This document shows positions 21,900 through 25,933 of a stretch of DNA of 25,933 nucleotides, piece after piece. The notes beneath the pieces were generated by a model, which saw nothing but the letters and a program-made list of their open reading frames with translations, did no database searches and was not told the origin of the DNA. Source of the stretch: Verrucomicrobia bacterium UBA1629 (GTDB taxonomy: Bacteria > Verrucomicrobiota > Kiritimatiellia > RFP12 > UBA1067). Numbering within the stretch: the first letter of the stretch is position 1; each line of letters opens with the position of its first letter. The stretch spans positions 1 to 25,933 of the forward strand of contig DCMF01000089.1 in assembly GCA_002321305.1 (NCBI GenBank), in the 5' to 3' direction. Position numbers and translations under genes: made by a program.

Positions 21900-23132
21900 T
21901 CAAACGGTCACGCGCCCCAGCGGACACGGCGCGCAGTCGGGATAGCGCGGCAGGCAGCAGTCGCGATGGATCTGGAGCAGGCCCTGGATGAGCAGCCCGT
22001 TCGTCGCGTAGAACGCCGCCGGATTGTGGTCGCGGCCAAACAGGCGAAATGCCGTGAGCCGGACAGGCTCCGACACGTCCTCCGGCGGCAGCCAGTCCGG
22101 GATTTCGGCGATGCGCTCCTCGGCGAGCGCAAACGGCGCGACGACGTTCGCGAGAATCGCCGCCGCGCGTCCGCGCCCCATCCACCGTCCGCGCACCCCG
22201 TCTTCCGTCAGCCGCCGCGCGCCGCACATGTCGCGCACCATCGTGCGGCAGGCGCCCTTCGTGAAGTCCCCGGCAGCGCACAGGGACATGACGTCCGTCT
22301 CGGCGAAGATCGCGGCGGCCGCCGCCAAGCGGCGTTCGGGCGCGTTCCACGGGCGACTGCCGGCGCGGTCCCAGTCCTCGAACGCGCCGGCCACCCGGAA
22401 CGCCGCCTGCGCCGCGTCTGGCTCGCGCGGCAGGCTGTCCAGCGGCACGCGCTCGGCCACGCGCCGGAACGGCGCCGCGTTCTTCGAGTAGCCCAGCGCC
22501 GTCATCACCTCCTCGTAGAAGACCTGCCGCCGCACCATGTCGGTCAACGACCCTGCGACGCGATCCGTTGACGTCACGCGCCGCACCCGTTCGCATAGAC
22601 GCCCCGCGAGCCGCCGCGCCTTCATCCGCAAACGATGGCGTCCGGCGGCGGCGAGCACACGGCGCGCGCGGTCGGGATCTTGCGCGAGTTCGCGTTCGCA
22701 AGGCCGTCCCGCCAGCGGCAGCCGCGCGAACGGATAGGCCGCGAGGTCGATCTGCTCGGGCGCGAACGACAGGTCGGCCGTCACGAACCGTCCGAGCCAG
22801 ATCGACACCGCGCCCGGCGGCAGCGTCGTCGGAGGCGGGCCACCCCGCCACGTCACGTGCGCGATGACATTTCGGTAGTTCGGGTCGGCGCCGTGTCCGT
22901 GAAAGTCCCAGTCGCCCGGCGCGAGATGCACCTCGACGTCGCCGACGACGCGGCGACGCTCCGGCCCAAGCTCCAGGACGGCCCGCCGGAAGTCAGGCCC
23001 CGGCCCCGCGTTCCATTCGCCGGGGCTCACCACGGCGACCGCGCTGCCGCGACGGGTGACAAGCCGTCGCGGACGCAGCGCCGCGTCATACCAGATGGCC
23101 TGGACGTGCCGTTCGGTCAACGCCGTCTTCAT
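21900..23132 (-). CDS. DUF2851 family protein
   Basis: A 410-residue protein of the DUF2851 family, known mainly from Bacteroidetes and PVC bacteria, with no assigned function. The N-terminal block GEWNAGPGPDFRRAVLELG followed by GDVEVHLAPGDWDFHGHGADPNYRNVIAHV is the family hallmark; the conserved Asp, Glu and His residues and the DVEVH strand hint at a nuclease-like site (inference). The C-terminus carries a Cys cluster C392, C393, C400, C403 that could bind metal. I chose ATG 23132, 4 bp after the recA stop; the frame is open further upstream but only as recA overlap. Confidence 0.88.
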   Translation of the reverse strand: MKTALTERHVQAIWYDAALRPRRLVTRRGSAVAVVSPGEWNAGPGPDFRRAVLELGPERRRVVGDVEVHLAPGDWDFHGHGADPNYRNVIAHVTWRGGPPPTTLPPGAVSIWLGRFVTADLSFAPEQIDLAAYPFARLPLAGRPCERELAQDPDRARRVLAAAGRHRLRMKARRLAGRLCERVRRVTSTDRVAGSLTDMVRRQVFYEEVMTALGYSKNAAPFRRVAERVPLDSLPREPDAAQAAFRVAGAFEDWDRAGSRPWNAPERRLAAAAAIFAETDVMSLCAAGDFTKGACRTMVRDMCGARRLTEDGVRGRWMGRGRAAAILANVVAPFALAEERIAEIPDWLPPEDVSEPVRLTAFRLFGRDHNPAAFYATNGLLIQGLLQIHRDCCLPRYPDCAPCPLGRVTV

Positions 23133-23136
23133 GGCC

Positions 23137-24150
23137 TCATGCCGCCTTTCGGGCTTTTGACAACGCGGGGTTGACCGGCGTCTCGCGGACGCGCGCAACA
23201 ATCTCGTCCGTCAGCGCCGGATTCTCCTTCAGGCAGGCAATGGACGCGAGCGAGCCCTGTGCGAGCTGCCGGTCGCCATAGGCGAGCCAGCTGCCGCGCT
23301 TCTCGACGAGACCGCGCGCGAGCGCCGCGTCCAGAACCGACCCCTCGTAGGAGATGCCGCACGAGTAGAGGATGTCGAACTCCGCCTCCATGAACGGCGC
23401 GGCGACCTTGTTCTTCACGACCTTGACGCGCGTGCGGTTGCCGACGACCTCGCCGGACGCATTTTTGATCGCGCCGATGCGCTGAACCTGCAGACGGCAC
23501 GTCGCGTAGAACTTGAGCGCCTTGCCGCCCGGCGTCGTCTCCGGGTTGCCGAACATGACGCCGATCTTTTCGCGCACCTGGTTCGTGAAGATGCAGAGCG
23601 TCTTCGTCTGCGCAAGCGTCGAGGTGAGCTTGCGCATCGCCTGCGACATGAGCCGCGCCTGGAGGCCGACGTGGGCGTCGCCCATGTCGCCGTCGATCTC
23701 CGCCTGCGGCGTCAGGGCCGCGACCGAATCGACGACCACGACATCGACCGCGCCGGAGCGCACGAGCTGTTCGCAGATCGTGAGCGCCTCCTCGCCGGAG
23801 TTCGGCTGCGAGACGATCAGGCTTTCGAGATCGACGCCGATCCTCTTCGCGTAGGCCGGGTCGAGCGCGTGCTCCGCGTCGATGAACGCCGCCGTGCCGC
23901 CCGCCTTCTGGGCGTTCGCGACGACGTGCAGCGCGAGGGTGGTCTTGCCGGACGACTCGTGTCCGTAGCATTCGACGATGCGCCCGCGCGGGAGGCCGCC
24001 GACGCCGAGCGCGAGGTCGAGCGAGAGCGCGCCGGTCGAGATCGCCTCGACCGACCGGTCGGCCGCGTCGCCGAGCCGCAGGATCGACATCTCGCCGAAT
24101 TCCTTGCGGATGGTCTTCATGACCTCTTCAAGTGCCGTTGCCAGTTTCAT
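23137..24150 (-). CDS. recA: Recombinase RecA
   Basis: RecA, 337 residues, forms ATP-dependent filaments on single-stranded DNA for strand exchange and SOS induction. Walker A is GHESSGKT (63-70), with His64 where most RecAs have Pro. Walker B is VVVVDSVAAL. The L2-region block NQVREKIGVMFGNPETTPGG is intact. The acidic C-terminal tail of E. coli RecA is missing; the protein ends in a basic KARKAA. An AAAGGA site precedes the ATG by about 8 nt. No LexA-like palindromic box is obvious in the short upstream gap, which holds a 14-nt repeat array instead. Confidence 0.98.
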   Translation of the reverse strand: MKLATALEEVMKTIRKEFGEMSILRLGDAADRSVEAISTGALSLDLALGVGGLPRGRIVECYGHESSGKTTLALHVVANAQKAGGTAAFIDAEHALDPAYAKRIGVDLESLIVSQPNSGEEALTICEQLVRSGAVDVVVVDSVAALTPQAEIDGDMGDAHVGLQARLMSQAMRKLTSTLAQTKTLCIFTNQVREKIGVMFGNPETTPGGKALKFYATCRLQVQRIGAIKNASGEVVGNRTRVKVVKNKVAAPFMEAEFDILYSCGISYEGSVLDAALARGLVEKRGSWLAYGDRQLAQGSLASIACLKENPALTDEIVARVRETPVNPALSKARKAA

Positions 24151-24173
24151 GGTCAGGTTCCTTTCTGTTGGGT

Positions 24174-24220
24174 TGAGGGATGAGAAGTGAGGGATGAGAG
24201 GTGAGGGATGAGAGGTGAGG
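24174..24220. repeat. Tandem 14-nt repeat between yraN and recA
   Basis: Three full copies and a partial copy of TGAGGGATGAGAGG (units at 24174, 24188, 24202, partial at 24216), differing at one base in the first copy. On the plus strand it has no C at all. It begins 24 bp upstream of the recA start and ends 6 bp after the yraN stop, so it would be transcribed in the recA leader if recA is read from yraN. Confidence 0.93.
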
Positions 24221-24226
24221 TTCGCG

Positions 24227-24661
24227 CTATCCCCACTTCACGAAGCGGCCGGGCTTCGCGAAGAGGTCGACCTTTTCGATGTGGTCGATGACGGGGCGCC
24301 CGCCTTCGGGCGTGCCGTAGATCTCGATCACGTCGAACCGGAAGCTGCCGCGCCACTTGTTGACGCGGCGCCAGGCGTTGCAGGCGCGGCGCAGGTTGAC
24401 GCGCTTGCGCCGGTCCACGCTGCGCAGGCGACGCCCATGGCCCGTGAGCGTCGCGTGCTGCTTCACCTCGACGAAGACCATCGTGTCCGTCGACTCGTCC
24501 CACGCGACGAGGTCGATCTCCAGCCGCCGGTCCTTCTCGACGGGACAGGCGTTGCCGTCGACGATCAGGTAGCCGCGGCGGCGCAGGAAGTCCGCCGCGA
24601 CGTCCTCGCCCCACGCGCCGCGCACGACGCCGACGTTCGCCGCCTCACGCCGCGACCACAT
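24227..24661 (-). CDS. YraN/UPF0102 family endonuclease-like protein
   Basis: A 144-residue UPF0102 protein. The family has a restriction-endonuclease-like fold and often neighbours rnhB, dprA or comM-type genes; its physiological role is unsettled. Putative active-site residues are Glu19 (GAWGEDVAADFL), Asp50 (LEIDLVAWD) and Glu65-x-Lys67 (VFVEVK), as in PD-(D/E)xK nucleases. The start ATG at 24661 overlaps the end of the upstream 203-residue gene by 17 bp. Its place between comM and recA fits a link with DNA processing. Confidence 0.92.
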   Translation of the reverse strand: MWSRREAANVGVVRGAWGEDVAADFLRRRGYLIVDGNACPVEKDRRLEIDLVAWDESTDTMVFVEVKQHATLTGHGRRLRSVDRRKRVNLRRACNAWRRVNKWRGSFRFDVIEIYGTPEGGRPVIDHIEKVDLFAKPGRFVKWG

Positions 24662-25256
24662 GGCGAGCCTCCCGGACGCTTTCCTGATAGGCCGAGGTGT
24701 CGTGCGCGATCACCATCGGGATGCCGAAGCAGATGACGGACATCGAGCCGGCGATGGCCTCGCAGAGTCCATGCGCCTCGGCCGCCGTCAGGAGGAGGTG
24801 CGCGCGCGACTCGCCCGTGCCGCTGACCGGCGTGCGGTAGAGCTCGAGCGAATAGCCGGAGACCGGCTCGACGAGATGCCGCAGGACGATGCGCGTCGCG
24901 GCCTTCGGCGAGCGGTGGTAGAGGCCGCGCCCCTCGCCGATCGACTCGCAGACGCCGCGAAAGACCAGCAGGATCTGGCAGAGGTCGCTGAAGTCGAGCT
25001 TCACGCAGATCGCCTTTTCCCAGTCGAACCGCGCGTAGGTCGGGCGCGGACCCCGGCTGTCGCCGACGGCCGACTGGTTCGCGACCTTCATCATGATGCT
25101 GCCGTCGACGTCGTCGTGCGCCGGATGGAGGTTCATCGAGAGCGCGCATCCCGTGCCCTTGGCGTTCGGATGGTAGAACGTCAGGTTCGGGCGGTAGGGG
25201 CCGCGCGCCGTCGCGCGGGCGCCCGTGGCGGAGGATGTGTTCGGTGTGGTGTTCAT
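24645..25256 (-). CDS. Unknown conserved-looking protein, 203 residues
   Basis: A soluble protein with a disordered Thr/Ser/Ala head (MNTTPNTSSATGARATARG), then a compact part beginning NLTFYHPNAKGTG and containing LHPAHDDVDGSIMMKVANQ, FDWEKAICVKLDFSDLCQIL and a helix-rich end (LLLTAAEAHGLCEAIAGS). Alternating beta strands followed by a helix would suit a nucleic-acid-binding fold of the Whirly/PC4 kind, and the neighbours (comM, yraN, recA) all handle DNA. This is inference; I know no functional assignment. The start at 25256 has an AAAGGAA site about 9 nt upstream. Confidence 0.8.
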   Translation of the reverse strand: MNTTPNTSSATGARATARGPYRPNLTFYHPNAKGTGCALSMNLHPAHDDVDGSIMMKVANQSAVGDSRGPRPTYARFDWEKAICVKLDFSDLCQILLVFRGVCESIGEGRGLYHRSPKAATRIVLRHLVEPVSGYSLELYRTPVSGTGESRAHLLLTAAEAHGLCEAIAGSMSVICFGIPMVIAHDTSAYQESVREARHVVAA

Positions 25257-25329
25257 GGTCTGTGTTCCTTTCCTTTGTCTTGTGCTTTTGTCGTGTTTTC
25301 GAGTCCGCGCCCGTCCGGCGGGCAACGGC

Positions 25330-25933
25330 TCAAATCCAGAAGGAGCTCTCCTCGTTGTCCATGCGCCGGTAGAGCAGCGCGTTGTGCAGGTGCTCCGGCG
25401 TGACGGCCTCCGACCCCGCGAGGTCGGCGATCGTCCGCGCGACGCGCAGCACCTTGTCGTAGGCGCGGGCGGACAGCTTCAGCCGCTCGATGACGCGCAC
25501 GAGGTCTTCGCAGTCCTTGCGCGTGAAGCGGCAGACGTCCGCGAGGTCGCGCCCCCGCACCTCGGCATTCGTGCGGACGCCCGGCATCCCCCGGTAGCGC
25601 GCGGCCTGGATCGCCCGCGCCGCCAGCACCCGTTCGCGGATGGCCGCGCTCGGCTCGCCCGGCTTCTCCAGCGGCAGCCGCCGCGCCTCGACGGGCGGGA
25701 CCTCGACCTGGATGTCGATGCGGTCGAGAAGAGGGCCCGAAATGCGGCCCTGGTACTTCATGATCGCGTTCGTCGAGCAGCGGCAGGCGTGGGCCGGGTC
25801 GTTGTAGTAGCCGCAGGGGCACGGGTTCATCGCCGCGACCAGCATGAACGTCGAGGGGTAGTCGTAGGCGGCCGCCGCGCGCGAGACGCAGACGTGCCCG
25901 TCCTCCAGCGGCTGGCGCAGGACCTCCAGCGCC
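25330..25933 (-). CDS. comM: YifB/ComM family Mg-chelatase-like ATPase (C-terminal part)
   Basis: About 200 C-terminal residues of a ComM/YifB AAA+ protein; the N-terminal Lon-like domain and Walker A lie beyond the right edge. Visible parts: LEVLRQPLEDGHVCVSRA, the hallmark AAMNPCPCGYYNDP with a cysteine cluster CPCG...CRC, GPLLDRIDIQVEVP (sensor region), and the C-terminal helical lid SARAYDKVLRVARTIADL. ComM is a helicase that helps branch migration during natural transformation in Vibrio; its role in non-competent bacteria is unclear. The frame runs uninterrupted to the end of the window. Confidence 0.95.
   Translation of the reverse strand, partial: ALEVLRQPLEDGHVCVSRAAAAYDYPSTFMLVAAMNPCPCGYYNDPAHACRCSTNAIMKYQGRISGPLLDRIDIQVEVPPVEARRLPLEKPGEPSAAIRERVLAARAIQAARYRGMPGVRTNAEVRGRDLADVCRFTRKDCEDLVRVIERLKLSARAYDKVLRVARTIADLAGSEAVTPEHLHNALLYRRMDNEESSFWI

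Noticed and set aside
24174..24220. CRISPR array
   Set aside because: Units are directly adjacent with no spacers, and no cas gene is near; the same holds for the arrays at 8458 and 10991.

Overview
The window is a dense, GC-rich bacterial chromosome segment with 25 protein-coding genes that I can support, almost no intergenic space and no sign of phage, IS element, tRNA, rRNA or CRISPR. The gene set suggests the PVC superphylum, most plausibly a Kiritimatiellota/Lentisphaerota-type gut bacterium. The reasons are a V-type (not F-type) rotary ATPase, a ddl-ftsQ-ftsA-ftsZ cluster with a very divergent FtsZ, and a MurA with Asp in place of the catalytic Cys (as in Chlamydia). This placement is inference; no marker gene was searched.

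Layout. (1) 1-4493, minus strand: V-ATPase subunits D, I and K, then a large YfhO-like membrane protein and the start of another gene. (2) 4532-6204, minus: a Na+/alanine-glycine symporter behind a single-aptamer glycine riboswitch. (3) 6242-10451, minus: an overlapping operon of a NifA-like AAA+ regulator, hisH, hisF, a SWIM zinc-finger protein, a 48-residue unknown protein and a CinA-type amidase. (4) 10515-16444, plus: ddl, ftsQ, ftsA, ftsZ, mutL, divergent from (3). (5) 16549-21827, minus: a small GHKL-like remnant, rsmI, a KtrA-type protein, murA, tsaC, a nucleotidyltransferase and comF. (6) 21900-25933, minus: comM (partial), an unknown 203-residue protein, yraN, recA and a DUF2851 protein; comM, comF and recA are genes linked elsewhere to natural transformation.

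Two patterns run across the window. First, the best promoters are all extended -10 boxes (TGnTATAAT or close), and four of them end only 6-8 nt before a start codon, which predicts leaderless or nearly leaderless mRNAs for ntpD, the NifA-like gene, ddl and ktrA. Second, short low-complexity repeat islands are embedded in or beside housekeeping genes: an in-frame inverted array of 8-nt repeats inside hisH, a 9-nt array inside ddl, a purine/pyrimidine inverted island in the mutL linker, a 14-nt array after yraN, and a perfect 38-bp palindrome between a small ORF and rsmI.

Several core enzymes have unusual key residues: FtsZ lacks two of the three usual polar T7-loop residues, MutL has lost its endonuclease metal motif, MurA has Cys to Asp, FtsA has Asp to Glu in its first phosphate motif, and RecA has Pro to His in Walker A. 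The V-ATPase K subunit keeps the residues that bind Na+ in Enterococcus, so together with the Na+ symporter the segment points to sodium-based energetics.
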